This document shows positions 55,976 through 64,000 of a DNA stretch of 64,000 nucleotides, one piece after another (position 1 is the first letter of the stretch; the number at the start of each line of letters is the position of its first letter). Source of the DNA: an uncultured Flavobacteriaceae bacterium (lineage in GTDB: Bacteria; Bacteroidota; Bacteroidia; Flavobacteriales; Flavobacteriaceae); contig CALSRG010000001.1 in assembly GCA_943788695.1 (NCBI GenBank), positions 1 to 64,000 of the forward strand. The letters run 5' to 3'. Position numbers and translations under genes: made by a program. Under the pieces are notes generated by a model, which was not told the origin of the DNA, did not search any database, and saw nothing but the letters and a program-made list of their open reading frames with translations.

Positions 55976-56116
55976 TTAGACTGCTTTTTCGAAAGCATTT
56001 TCTATATCGCTTAATGTTACAGCAACTTGTTTTTCGGCAAGAAACTTATAAATCAATAATCGCATTGCTGTAACTCTAATATTTTTTGAGTCTAAAAATT
56101 GTTCTATTTTTTGCAT
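55976..56116 (-). pseudogene. N-terminal fragment of a Fur-family regulator
   Basis: An ATG at 56116, 5 bp after the receptor gene's stop, opens MQKIEQFLDSKNIRVTAMRL, then LIYKFLAEKQVAVTLSDIEN, the first three helices of a Fur/Zur/PerR winged-helix domain. The frame stops after 46 codons at the point where the recognition helix (RTTLYR) would start. Rough residual similarity (for example LKYFK, LHSLL) continues in shifted frames for about 60 bases, but no dimerisation domain is visible. A Fur protein here would fit metal-dependent control of the receptor operon. As read it cannot bind metal. Confidence 0.62.
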
Positions 56117-56121
56117 AATTT

Positions 56122-58305
56122 TTAATGTTCTTCGTTACCAAATGGTTTAATAATAATTCCTACGCTAAAAATAAAGCCGTCTGTTGGTGCATAAATTTCT
56201 GGAAATTCTGGATTTTCGTGTGGTGGTAAAACCAAAGGCGAAAACCTACTTTGTCGTCTGTCTGTGAAATTTTCAAAATTCACAAAAGCACTACCAAATT
56301 TAAAGTTTCGCATTAACAATAATCCCATTGTGACAAAATCTGTCGTTTCAGTTCCGTTTGATAAAAACTGCTTTCCTGTATAAAATGTCTCGTAACCAAT
56401 TCGCCATTTATCAGATTCGTACATTAATACACTTCCTGCGTTATGTTTTGCTGTCAATGGTTTTTGTGGATTTCCTGCCAAATAGTTCAGTTTCGTGTCT
56501 ATAAGTGCATAATTTAAAAACCATCTAAAATCTTTATAAGTAAACTTAATATTTGTTTCTGCTCCTTTGCTTAAAATTTCGTCAGTTGCATTTTCAAATG
56601 CAAACAAACCGTTATTTGTACTATTTAATAACAATCCGTTATTAATCGCTGTAACATAAAAAAGTTGATTAATGGAAAAACCAATGGTTTCAAATAAACG
56701 TGTTTGATAATTGAAATCAAGATTTACACCATAAGAACGTTCTGCTTTTAATGAAGATTTATCAATGCCAATTACATTTTCAAAATTGATAAATTCAGCC
56801 TCTTCTGTAAAAATATCTGGAATTTTGTAGCCTAAACCACCACCAATTCTGCATGAAAATCCGCTATCATTTTTATAAAGCAAAGAAATTTTTGGAAGTG
56901 GAAAAATACCGAAATCAGTATTGTAATCTGCTCGCAATCCAGTTTCTAAAATCCAATTATCTGAAATATCAAGAATGCTGTTTGCAAACATTCCATAAGT
57001 TATATCTGTTTGGTCACGTTGTAAAGTTGCATTATTATTTTCATCAAAGTTTGAAGTGTATAAGTTTGCTCCAAAAATCCAATCTGTTTTTAAAGAAGTT
57101 TTTTTATAGGTAACTTCTGTAAACGTATTGAATTGTTTACCATCAAAACTAAAACCTGGAATAGTAAGATTTCTATCGAAAAATGAAATACTATTTTTTA
57201 TATTTAATGAGCTTATTGAATCTATTTGCGTTTTATAAACTGCTTGACTGCTTACTCTTTTTGATATGTTTTCTTCTGTATATTGATGAATTCCATTTTC
57301 TCCGCTTTCAATTTTTGTTACATCTCCACCAATTCTGTCATCGTAAGTTCCATTTAAACCAAACCAAAACGTTGTTTTTTCTGATGGATAATAAAAGAAT
57401 TTTGGGTTGAATGAAATTGATGTAGTTTTTGGTAAATTACTAAAACCATCATTTTCTGGGTCGTAAACTTTTTGAGAATGACCAGAAGCGTAAAGTGAAA
57501 CACCAAATTTCTCATTTCGTTTGCTGTAGAATACATTTGCTGTACTTCCTAATGCTTGGGTTTGTGTTAGCATAATATCCAAAGCTGGTTCTTCATCTGG
57601 TGTTTTTGAAACCATATTTATTAAACCTGCAATTGCTCCACCACCATAAAGTGTTGATGAACTTCCTTTAATAATTTCAAATTGTTGTAAATCTAATGGT
57701 GGAATTTGTAATATGCTCAAGCCACTTGAAAAACCGCCATAAAGTGGAAATCCATCTCTTAAAAGTTGCGTATAGCGTCCGTCAAGTCCTTGAATTCTGA
57801 TATTTGTATTTCCACTACTTAAAGAAGTTTGTTGCATTTGTATTCCTGTACTTTCACGAAGAACCATCGAAATGTTTGTTGGGTTCATAATTGCTTTTTC
57901 TCCCAATTCTTCTGTGCCAATAAACTCTATTCTTGTGGGAATTTTCTTAACTGTTCTTGTGCTTCGTGAAGATTGTAACACAATTTCGTCTAATTGGTTT
58001 CCACTATTTTTTAATTTGAAAATTAAAGTTGAATTTATTGGTGCTTGAATAGTTGTTTTGAGAGTTTCAAAACCTAAATAAGAAATTATTGCGATATGTT
58101 TTCCGTTTGGAATTTTGGTAAAAGTTACAATTCCATCAAAGTCGGTTACTGCTCCTTTTTCTAACTCCTCAAAATAAACTGTTGCGCCAAATAAAGGCTC
58201 GTTTTCGGATTCTGAAATTACTTTTATTTTTAAATAAGATGTTTGTGCTTTTATTGAAAAGCAGGTAATAACTGTGAGCATTATGCTCAATATATATTTA
58301 TTCAT
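56122..58305 (-). CDS. TonB-dependent receptor (outer-membrane metal or siderophore type)
   Basis: 727 residues: signal peptide (MNKYILSIMLTVITCFSIKAQ), a CarboxypepD_reg-like domain at about 24-105 (NEPLFGATVYFEELEKGAVTD), the plug at about 115-235 (GLDGRYTQLLRDGFPLYGG; GSSSTLYGGGAIAGLINMVSK), and the barrel to the C-terminus (VNFENFTDRRQSRFSPL). The family imports siderophores, metal complexes or vitamins with energy from TonB. The preceding DUF6660 gene and the following Fur-like fragment point to a metal. Length is normal for a short TBDR. No SusD partner is present. Confidence 0.9.
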   Translation of the reverse strand: MNKYILSIMLTVITCFSIKAQTSYLKIKVISESENEPLFGATVYFEELEKGAVTDFDGIVTFTKIPNGKHIAIISYLGFETLKTTIQAPINSTLIFKLKNSGNQLDEIVLQSSRSTRTVKKIPTRIEFIGTEELGEKAIMNPTNISMVLRESTGIQMQQTSLSSGNTNIRIQGLDGRYTQLLRDGFPLYGGFSSGLSILQIPPLDLQQFEIIKGSSSTLYGGGAIAGLINMVSKTPDEEPALDIMLTQTQALGSTANVFYSKRNEKFGVSLYASGHSQKVYDPENDGFSNLPKTTSISFNPKFFYYPSEKTTFWFGLNGTYDDRIGGDVTKIESGENGIHQYTEENISKRVSSQAVYKTQIDSISSLNIKNSISFFDRNLTIPGFSFDGKQFNTFTEVTYKKTSLKTDWIFGANLYTSNFDENNNATLQRDQTDITYGMFANSILDISDNWILETGLRADYNTDFGIFPLPKISLLYKNDSGFSCRIGGGLGYKIPDIFTEEAEFINFENVIGIDKSSLKAERSYGVNLDFNYQTRLFETIGFSINQLFYVTAINNGLLLNSTNNGLFAFENATDEILSKGAETNIKFTYKDFRWFLNYALIDTKLNYLAGNPQKPLTAKHNAGSVLMYESDKWRIGYETFYTGKQFLSNGTETTDFVTMGLLLMRNFKFGSAFVNFENFTDRRQSRFSPLVLPPHENPEFPEIYAPTDGFIFSVGIIIKPFGNEEH

Positions 58306-58356
58306 TGAAAATGTAAAAATTGATTAATTTAATTTTTTTGACTTTGAGTCTAAAAT

Positions 58357-58680
58357 TTAACTAATCAATTGTGGCGGTTGCCAAATATTTGAGTGAAAAT
58401 CAAATCTGTATGTTGATTGATAAACAAATAATATTTCTGTAGAAATTCGGTTTTTTAATCCCAAATCAAGAGTTTTAATTACTTGATAAGTAATAGATGT
58501 TCCGCAACAATTGCAAATACAAGTTACAGGACAAGTATCATCACTATCATTTTGGTGATTATGATTAGCACTTATTTCGTCTTGGTGTTTGTCTTCGGCA
58601 TTATTTCCGTCAGAACAAGGTTTCATTGACAAAGCAAGTATTAATAATGATAATATGATAGTAGTAAATTTCATTATCAC
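58357..58680 (-). CDS. DUF6660-family His/Cys-rich small exported protein
   Basis: 107 residues with a signal-like N-terminus (MKFTTIILSLLILALSMKPC; the ATG at 58674 may be the real start). A His/Asp/Glu-rich stretch (KHQDEISANHNHQNDSDD) is followed by the Cys cluster CPVTCICNCCGT. These residues should bind metals such as Zn, Cu or Ni. DUF6660 genes in flavobacteria often stand before heavy-metal TonB receptors or efflux genes. It lies 51 bp before the TonB-dependent receptor and should be in the same operon. The metal is not known. Confidence 0.72.
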   Translation of the reverse strand: MIMKFTTIILSLLILALSMKPCSDGNNAEDKHQDEISANHNHQNDSDDTCPVTCICNCCGTSITYQVIKTLDLGLKNRISTEILFVYQSTYRFDFHSNIWQPPQLIS

Positions 58681-59008
58681 AAAGATAGATAATTTTCAAT
58701 GCAATGTGCAAAGTTTTTTCTTAATTCGGTTTCTGCATTATGCACAACTCGTTATATGTAGAACAAACGGCCTGTTTATAGATCTGTGTTTCCGGATAAC
58801 AGGATCTTTGTTCTCGTTTATTTTAATTCAAATATAATGAAATAGACTATAAAGATGCATTAAACTTTTTTTCAATACTATTTTGGACTGGTCTTATAAT
58901 CACTGGGAGATCTTCTCTTAATCTTTGAGGGTGTTTGAACGAAGTCTTTTAATTAAAAAACGGCTACACTATAATAGTATAAACACTGCATCCAATACTT
59001 TTCTTTCT

Positions 59009-59125
59009 ATGGTAAATGGAACATTTCAGGGTGATGCAGAAGAAACAAGGAGACAACTCCTGGAGTACTGTAAGTTAGACACCTTCGCGATGGTCAAAAT
59101 TATGGAGAAACTACTTAAAGTATAA
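59009..59125 (+). pseudogene. C-terminal fragment of a DUF2779-like protein
   Basis: The 38 codons from the ATG at 59009 include GDAEETRRQLLEYCKLDTFA and MVKIMEKLL, which is the C-terminal motif of the DUF2779 (DnaQ-like nuclease) family, in which the final Asp (CKLDT) is catalytic. No preceding part of the protein is present. The upstream sequence contains a half copy of the repeated hairpin, so this is the end of a broken gene. Confidence 0.52.
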
Positions 59126-59314
59126 AAGGTCAATTTTCTGAAAAAAATCTGAAAATTTTATTTATGAAGTAACCCCCCCTAACCCATTTTTTTGGAAAAA
59201 AATTTCATTCGAAGTACTGAGCCCCCTGTGGCAAAGTCGAAATACCCATTTTTAAGAGGGGGCTTGGCTGCAGGAAGTCCTGCAGGGGGGACCGCCATGG
59301 GGTAGTATAGTAGG

Positions 59315-59436
59315 TGTGTGGATAATAATCCCACCTGTGGACCGTCGAGTAGATCAAGTACCGTTTGGGTGTGCGGATAACAACGATTATGATCAACCCG
59401 TGACGGTGATCCTTCACGAAATATTATCCGCACACA
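59315..59436. repeat. Three copies of a recombination-type motif beside a serine recombinase
   Basis: The motif GTGTGYGGATAAYA occurs twice in the same direction (59315-59329 and 59369-59383) and once inverted (59421-59436, TATTATCCGCACAC). The spacing is about 54 and 52 bp. The inverted pair is an arrangement expected at sites bound by serine resolvases/invertases. The surrounding 400 bp hold no gene. The adjacent recombinase gene starts about 115 bp away. No core crossover site could be identified. Confidence 0.4.
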
Positions 59437-59549
59437 AAAAGTGTCTCAAAACAATTATTGTAGCAAAAATTTAGCATTTATTATTCCGGTACCCCATTAA
59501 TCCGCTGTATCATAGCATCACAGAAACCCAAAGGATTAAATTGATACAT

Positions 59550-60184
59550 ATGATTAAGACTGTAATTTACTCAAGAGTTAGTTCAGAGTCAGAAAGACAG
59601 GACACAGAGAGACAAACAAAGGAACTGCAACAATATGCTAAGAGAATGAACTATGAGGTAGTTGAAGTTTTTGAAGAAAAGGTAAGTGGATTCAAAAAGA
59701 ACGATCAAAGACCAGTTTTTTCCAAGATGTTGGAACTGGCGAAAGAGGGATCAATTGATAAAATATTAGTTTGGGAGTTAAGTCGAATAGGAAGGTCGGT
59801 ACTTCAGTCCCTTCAAAACATCCAACTCCTACATGATTTAAAAGTCGGACTTTATATAAAGAATTTTAATCTTGAGACGCTTAACGAGGATAAGACACCA
59901 AATAGTTTATCAATGTTTATGGTCCAAATATTGTTCAGCGTTGCAAATATGGAGAGTAAGATGACCCTATCTCGAGATTACAGTCTGGTTATCCGAACCA
60001 CATCAAGAAACACGGATCCAAAAGCGTTGGAAGAAAAAAAGGAAATATTGACTGTGACGAAACAATATTAAATCGTCACTCGGATGTTGTGCGGTTAATA
60101 AAGAGAGGGTTGTCAATCCGAAATATTAGTGCAATAACAAATAAGTCCACCAATACTGTGATGAAAGTAAAAAGGATTCTGTAG
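59550..60184 (+). pseudogene. Serine recombinase (resolvase/invertase), one frameshift
   Basis: Start at 59550 (MIKTVIYSRVSSESERQDTE, with catalytic Ser in YSRVSS). The catalytic domain runs through VSGFKKNDQRPVFSKML and ILVWELSRIGRSVLQSLQ (the conserved RxxR of resolvases) to NMESKMTLSR. Then the frame shifts. In the correct phase the sequence continues GYPNHIKKHGSKSVGRKKGN, and the C-terminal helix-turn-helix IKRGLSIRNISAITNKSTNT, ending at 60184. The total would be about 212 residues, typical of a small resolvase. A single missing base near 59980 separates the halves. Domain calls are sure. Confidence 0.82.
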
Positions 60185-60634
60185 TGGATGCTTTTTTCAA
60201 ATGGTATTTCATTGTAGTTGGAGGGTTGTTCTTATTGAATCTGATTTATAAAATAATTAGATTTATAAAACCTGATGGTGAAGACTGGCAATTGCATTTG
60301 GCAGACGATGTATTGAACTGGTGCCTTCATCTTATATCCAATTCGTAAACAAAAACCACTACTGACTTTAGTTGAGGGTAAATCTCATCTTGCGGGAGAG
60401 TATTGTTTCTATAACAACACAATTACAATCTACAGGGATAACAATGTAATACGCAGAGAACTAATCAATACTGTTATCCATGAGTATTTCCATTACTACC
60501 TAATTACATCAGAATCTAAATCTAAACTCTATCATGATCAACTGGAACAATTCTCATTGGCGCAACACCCGCAGGAAATTCTTTGCAATACTATGGGGGA
60601 AACACTTACAAAACTGTATTTGAAAAATAAATAA
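60184..60634 (+). pseudogene. Membrane-anchored HExxH metallopeptidase-like protein, frameshifted
   Basis: The GTG start at 60184 overlaps the recombinase stop (TAGTG), so the two are translationally coupled. The first 56 codons contain a membrane helix (FFKWYFIVVGGLFLLNLIYK) and a short polar part (PDGEDWQLHLADDVLN). One extra base near 60340 shifts the frame, after which the rest reads PIRKQKPLLTLVEGKSHLAG, NNTITIYRDNNVIRRELI, then NTVIHEYFHYYLI, a zinc-site HExxH, ending at 60634. The total would be about 149 residues. A similar small protease in mobile elements would fit a regulator-cleaving role, but this is inference. Confidence 0.58.
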
Positions 60635-60784
60635 AAACGGTCCTTATTTCACAAATGGCTCAATATCCCAACCAATCGTGCCGATAATAATTTAATGTAA
60701 TACATTGATCAAAATCAGGGATTCAACAGATGAAATCGAGAATTGTTTTCTGCGCCAGTTGGTATTTTAAGGTTTTTAACTTGA

Positions 60785-60952
60785 TTATTTTTTACGACAA
60801 AAACTTACCAATTCATTCAAGAAAATCACCTTTTCAGGGTCTAATTCATGTTCTTGAGGAATATTTAATCGTTCTTTAAAAAAATCATTTAATAACTCCA
60901 TTTCGCTTATGTCGATTATATCCCACAATTCTTTAAATATCGATTGAAATAT
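60785..60952 (-). CDS. Small hypothetical protein fragment
   Basis: An open stretch without a clear start. From about 60954 it reads QSIFKELWDIIDISEMELLN, DFFKERLNIPQEHEL and DPEKVIFLNELVSFC, ending at 60785. It looks helical and has a coding-like composition. An internal Met (MELLN) could be the start. It lies on the same strand as the next small ORF. Low confidence. Confidence 0.3.
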   Translation of the reverse strand: MFQSIFKELWDIIDISEMELLNDFFKERLNIPQEHELDPEKVIFLNELVSFCRKK

Positions 60953-60964
60953 TCATAATCTAAA

Positions 60965-61192
60965 TTATTTCTTCCTGTTAGCATCTTCTTTTATTTTATT
61001 TAATTTATCGACTACAGCTTCGCGAATTAGATCTGAAGTTGTGTATCTATTTTGATTTTCGTTATAACACAATCCATCAAATTTTTGAACTGATTCTCTG
61101 TTATCCGAACGATTACCCTTTTTGATTTTTTCTCTTTCATAACTGTGTTTCTCTATAAATATGTCATACAACTGAAAAAGACATGGAGTCAT
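60965..61192 (-). CDS. Small hypothetical protein, 75 residues
   Basis: MTPCLFQLYDIFIEKHSYER, a Lys/Arg/Ser-rich middle (KKGNRSDNRESVQKFDGL), and a helical end with YTTSDLIREAVVDKLNKIKE. The last part resembles a ribbon-helix-helix or relaxase-accessory motif, though it is short. No firm family. Confidence 0.42.
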   Translation of the reverse strand: MTPCLFQLYDIFIEKHSYEREKIKKGNRSDNRESVQKFDGLCYNENQNRYTTSDLIREAVVDKLNKIKEDANRKK

Positions 61193-61280
61193 AAATTATT
61201 TTTTGCAGGGGGTGTAGTTGAGTTTTACCACCGTAAATAATTTACTTCTTGCCGAAATTGCAAAAAGTTGAAAAAAAATT

Positions 61281-61310
61281 TTGTGCATAAAATAATTGTG
61301 TCTATATTTG
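61281..61310 (+). promoter_or_regulatory. Flavobacterial promoter of the 61334 gene
   Basis: TTG at 61281-61283 and TATATTTG at 61303-61310 with 19 bases between, a perfect match to TTG-N17-23-TAnnTTTG. Transcription would start near 61316, so the ATG at 61334 is favoured over the one at 61268, which lies upstream of the promoter. Confidence 0.58.
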
Positions 61311-61333
61311 TGCCACAAAATATAAAGACACAA

Positions 61334-61891
61334 ATGAAAAACGACTTTTACAATAAAAATTGGAATTATATATTCAAGTTTGAGGATTGGATCGATGATC
61401 ATAAACCAAAGAACAAACAAAATAGTGATTTTTGGGACGAGGTTAACTTGGAGTTCGAGGAGGTTAAGGCAGAATTCAAAAACTTATTGTCTACCACAGA
61501 AGATATTACTGATAAAGATGGCAATAAACTTGCACCAATCAATTTGTATAATTTAATTGACCAATATAAAATTCGAATTGAAAAACTATTATTGATTTTC
61601 AATGTAAGACTCTATAAGACACTAAATAAAAATAAGAAATCTGGTGTAAAGTATATTGTAATGAGAGCATTTTGGATTGACCACTTTGGAAAAAAAGTGC
61701 GTTGGTTTTCAAGAAATATTGGACCTGAGAATAAGGTATTAGTCAATGGCGATATACCATTACATCAGTTAGAAGAAATAGAAAAACATATCCTTTATTT
61801 GATGTGGGACCAGTACTGTATCGAATATCTTGGAGCTGATGGTGAAACAGGAATTGATTTGGATGGGAATAGAGTGATAGTTAACTTTTAA
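61334..61891 (+). CDS. Hypothetical protein, 185 residues
   Basis: Start at 61334 (MKNDFYNKNWNYIFKFEDWI) is fixed by the upstream promoter. The earlier ATG at 61268 would add 22 residues from before the promoter. The protein is acidic and helical at first (NLEFEEVKAEFKNLLSTTED), then beta-rich (KKSGVKYIVMRAFWIDHFGK; GADGETGIDLDGNRVIVNF). No recognised domain or signal sequence. It stands at the head of the gene group with the methyltransferase and could be part of the same transcript. Function unknown. Confidence 0.65.
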   Translation: MKNDFYNKNWNYIFKFEDWIDDHKPKNKQNSDFWDEVNLEFEEVKAEFKNLLSTTEDITDKDGNKLAPINLYNLIDQYKIRIEKLLLIFNVRLYKTLNKNKKSGVKYIVMRAFWIDHFGKKVRWFSRNIGPENKVLVNGDIPLHQLEEIEKHILYLMWDQYCIEYLGADGETGIDLDGNRVIVNF

Positions 61892-62014
61892 TTAAAAGTT
61901 CTTTATAGATACAAAATGGACGTAAAACTCCATTTTTTTTAACAAAAATTATTGGATAAAATATTCTTATCCAAACAAAAAAGACATAACTTTTTAACTT
62001 AAAATAAATAAAAA

Positions 62015-63546
62015 ATGGAAACAACAAGAGTAAAATTAAGTGAAATACGAATTCACCCGTTGGTATTGAAAATCAAAAAATACCAACCCAACCCATTCAT
62101 TACATTCTCAATGAAACACTTTCCTAAAAAGACAGCGGTGATTGTTGTATTGAGGGATGGTATCTATTACATTATTGACGGCGGTCATCGCTATTATTCC
62201 GCTATTGAAGCTGGAAATTTTGAATCTCTCGATTGTATTGTACTTGACATTCCTGATTCAGAAATATTAAATACTCGTATTACTTATAATTTAAAGACGA
62301 AGGTGCACCTATCTGAAAAATGTTTCAACATTGAACATATCTTAGGGCTAATAGGCACTAACCAAGGCAAAAGAAATGACTTGCTTGGAATGGATAAATT
62401 GGATAATGAAAACGAATTTGGGACCGCAGGTAAGAACAGATTTGAAATTGCTTGTATGCTTTCAGGACTTAATTTTTCAAGTAGAACCTTGAGAAAGTTG
62501 ATGGCTGTGTATGAGTATGAGAAAACTGATAACAGCCTTGGTTTAATTGAAGGTATCGACAATGGCACGTATAAGATTGATGGTGCATACAACTTAATGT
62601 TAAGTAGTAGAGACAAAGACGATAAAAAAGCGGCTAAAGAGAAAATCAAAGCCGAAGCAGTAAATAAAGATGTTTGGTTTAAGGTGTTTAATCAAAGTAG
62701 CGTGGACTTATCAAATCTTAAAAAGTATCGACCTCATATCGCAATGTTCTCCCCAACGTATAGGACGATGAAAAAATATCGAAACCAAGGTGAAATGAAT
62801 ATGGTCAGGAAGCTACAGTAGAAGAGTACATTGATAACAGTAAAAAATTCATTGAAGCACTAATCGACATTATGGATGAAAATGGAGTTATCGTTATTAT
62901 AATTGGGGAGTCATATTCGGGTGGTTATAAAAGTGTAATTACCCGTTACGAAATGATGTTACTTGAATCAGGAGTTGAAATCATTGGAAAAAGTCCTTGG
63001 ATCAAAAGCAACTCAACTCCTGTAATACTAAAAGACTTTTTCAGACCAGTGGATGAGACGATATTGGTGTGTAAAATGAAAGGTGCGAAAGTGAATTTCA
63101 ATCCCAAAATGAAAAAGACAAAGGAAGGAAAAAAAATGGTTAAGAAAAGTCACAAAGCAAAAGATGGAACAAATAGATTTTTTGTTCAAGCAGAAGAAAC
63201 TGTTGTCTCAAATGTCATTATTACTCCTGTAGTTAACGATTCCGAATACAAAAAATACGACCCTGATTTCACCCACGATGCACCAGCACCTATGGATGTA
63301 TATCAACAATTTGTAGAATCATACACTTTGCCAGGAATGACTTGTATTGATATTTTTTGTGGTGCGGGTCAGGGACTTGAGGTTTTTGCCCGTAACGGAT
63401 GTAACGCAATTGGTGTTGACATCGACCCTGTATCAGTTGAATTCTGTAATAAGAGAATGAATATGGTATTAGGAGAAAGAACTGAATCTGAATTACAACA
63501 AGCACTCATCATTGAGAGTGAGGATCGATTAACCGCTGCGGCATAA
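62015..63546 (+). pseudogene. ParB-domain / DNA N4 or N6 methyltransferase fusion, frameshifted
   Basis: Residues 1-90 of the first frame form a ParB-like nuclease/binding fold (LSEIRIHPLVLKIKKYQPNP; YYIIDGGHRYYSAIEAG). A helical linker (IEHILGLIGTNQGKRNDLLG) leads to HIAMFSPTYRTMKKYRNQGE, the methyltransferase motif IV region (SPTY instead of SPPY/DPPY). One missing base near 62805 shifts the frame, and the correct phase continues GQEATVEEYIDNSKKFIEAL, VIVIIIGESYSGGYKSVITR and motif I TCIDIFCGAGQGLEVFARNG with GVDIDPVSVEFCNKRM. The order IV-I and length fit a beta-class amino methyltransferase of phage or mobile elements. No restriction enzyme is visible. Confidence 0.75.
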
Positions 63547-63558
63547 CCCCACAAGAAT

Positions 63559-64000
63559 ATGAAAGTTAATATTCCAATGTCGATCAATCAAGTGGATTTT
63601 AGTCAATACGTAACGGGAAGATCACAACGAAAGAAATCCATTTGTGACGCTGCTTATTATGTCTTATCGTGTATAACACCCCCAATATACAATTCAAAAG
63701 ACTATCAATATTTGAGGGGTTTTAAACCTCTTTCAAGTAAAGATTTAAACAGAATGACTCGTAATAGATTTAATGAGGTTAAAACCATCCTAATGGACTC
63801 AAATGTGACCGAAAATGGTCCCATTCTCTTATCAGATAACTTAATCTATCCCTGGTGTTAAACACACTGGATATAAACTCAATCAATGGGTGCTTGAGGA
63901 AAATGATTTTGTTGAAGTTGAAATTGACGATAAGTATGACACTCGAAAGGAAAAACTTAAAAATGAATGGGAATTGGAGATGAAATGTTTTGAAGACAGA
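63559..64000 (+). pseudogene. Unknown gene, frameshifted and cut at the window end
   Basis: The first 100 codons read MKVNIPMSINQVDFSQYVTG with later VLSCITPPIYNSKDYQYLRG and end at 63861. One base earlier the frame continues SIPGVKHTGYKLNQWVLEEN and EVEIDDKYDTRKEKLKNEWE to the edge of the window. The two parts look like one protein of unknown family. It lies 12 bp after the methyltransferase, so it is probably in the same transcript. Confidence 0.5.

Noticed and set aside
59179..59433. Two overlapping minus-strand ORFs of 70 to 84 codons
   Set aside because: They lie over the iteron region, have low-complexity content and no homology features.

Overview
The window looks like the chromosome of a marine-type Bacteroidetes of the family Flavobacteriaceae. 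The evidence is low GC (lowest in the glycan locus and the ends), two kinds of type IX secretion (T9SS) C-terminal signals, a PorP/SprF protein next to a giant SprB-like adhesin, DUF6090 and DUF6660 proteins, many lipoproteins with the S-C-N/K lipobox, and promoters of the TTG-N17-19-TAnnTTTG type.

Layout. 1-9752: a surface-glycan locus on the + strand with acetyltransferase, PseH-like, MaoC-like, pseudaminic acid synthase (PseI), UDP-glucuronate decarboxylase, flippase (Wzx), polymerase (Wzy), two glycosyltransferases and a phosphodiesterase-like gene. Several are broken by single-base frameshifts. 9753-12467: a scar holding a decayed tyrosine integrase, a small convergent gene, the 3' end of another glycosyltransferase, a broken rfbA and a small intact ORF. 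12582-20671: a Cys-rich mini-protein, two secreted T9SS cargo proteins (an L-type-lectin-like protein with a type B signal and a lamin-tail protein with a type A signal), a 54-aa mini-protein, then an SLBB polysaccharide export protein and its Wzz-like partner. 20676-26174: two secreted metallopeptidases, then LemA with an M48 membrane protease.

26285-42999: the dominant feature, a 15.7-kb gene for an adhesin of about 5,240 residues followed at 10 bp by sprF. The gene is split once by a single-base frameshift near 32724. It contains four 849-bp tandem repeats and two groups of four 294-bp repeats inside a 1.5-kb block that is itself duplicated. The unit variants checked differ almost only at silent sites. 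SprF-family proteins are needed for secretion of SprB-type adhesins, so this is a self-contained surface adhesin unit.

43145-53636: housekeeping-like accessory genes: a LacI regulator with an M28/PDZ peptidase, a TolB-like lipoprotein, a lipocalin-like lipoprotein, an 834-codon protein of unknown function, and a group of NTF2/SnoaL-fold lipoproteins around an HxlR regulator. 53746-58680: an integrase remnant, a DUF6090 protein, the initiator tRNA, and a probable metal-uptake operon (DUF6660, TonB-dependent receptor, truncated Fur-family gene). 59009-64000: a decaying mobile island with a serine recombinase beside three copies of a 14-16-bp iteron, a translationally coupled HExxH membrane protein, a ParB-domain/DNA-methyltransferase fusion and unknown genes, most of them frameshifted.

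Frameshifts are concentrated in the two accessory ends. Only one was found in about 40 kb of the centre. This favours real gene decay, but several lie in short homopolymers, so consensus error must be excluded before calling any single gene dead.
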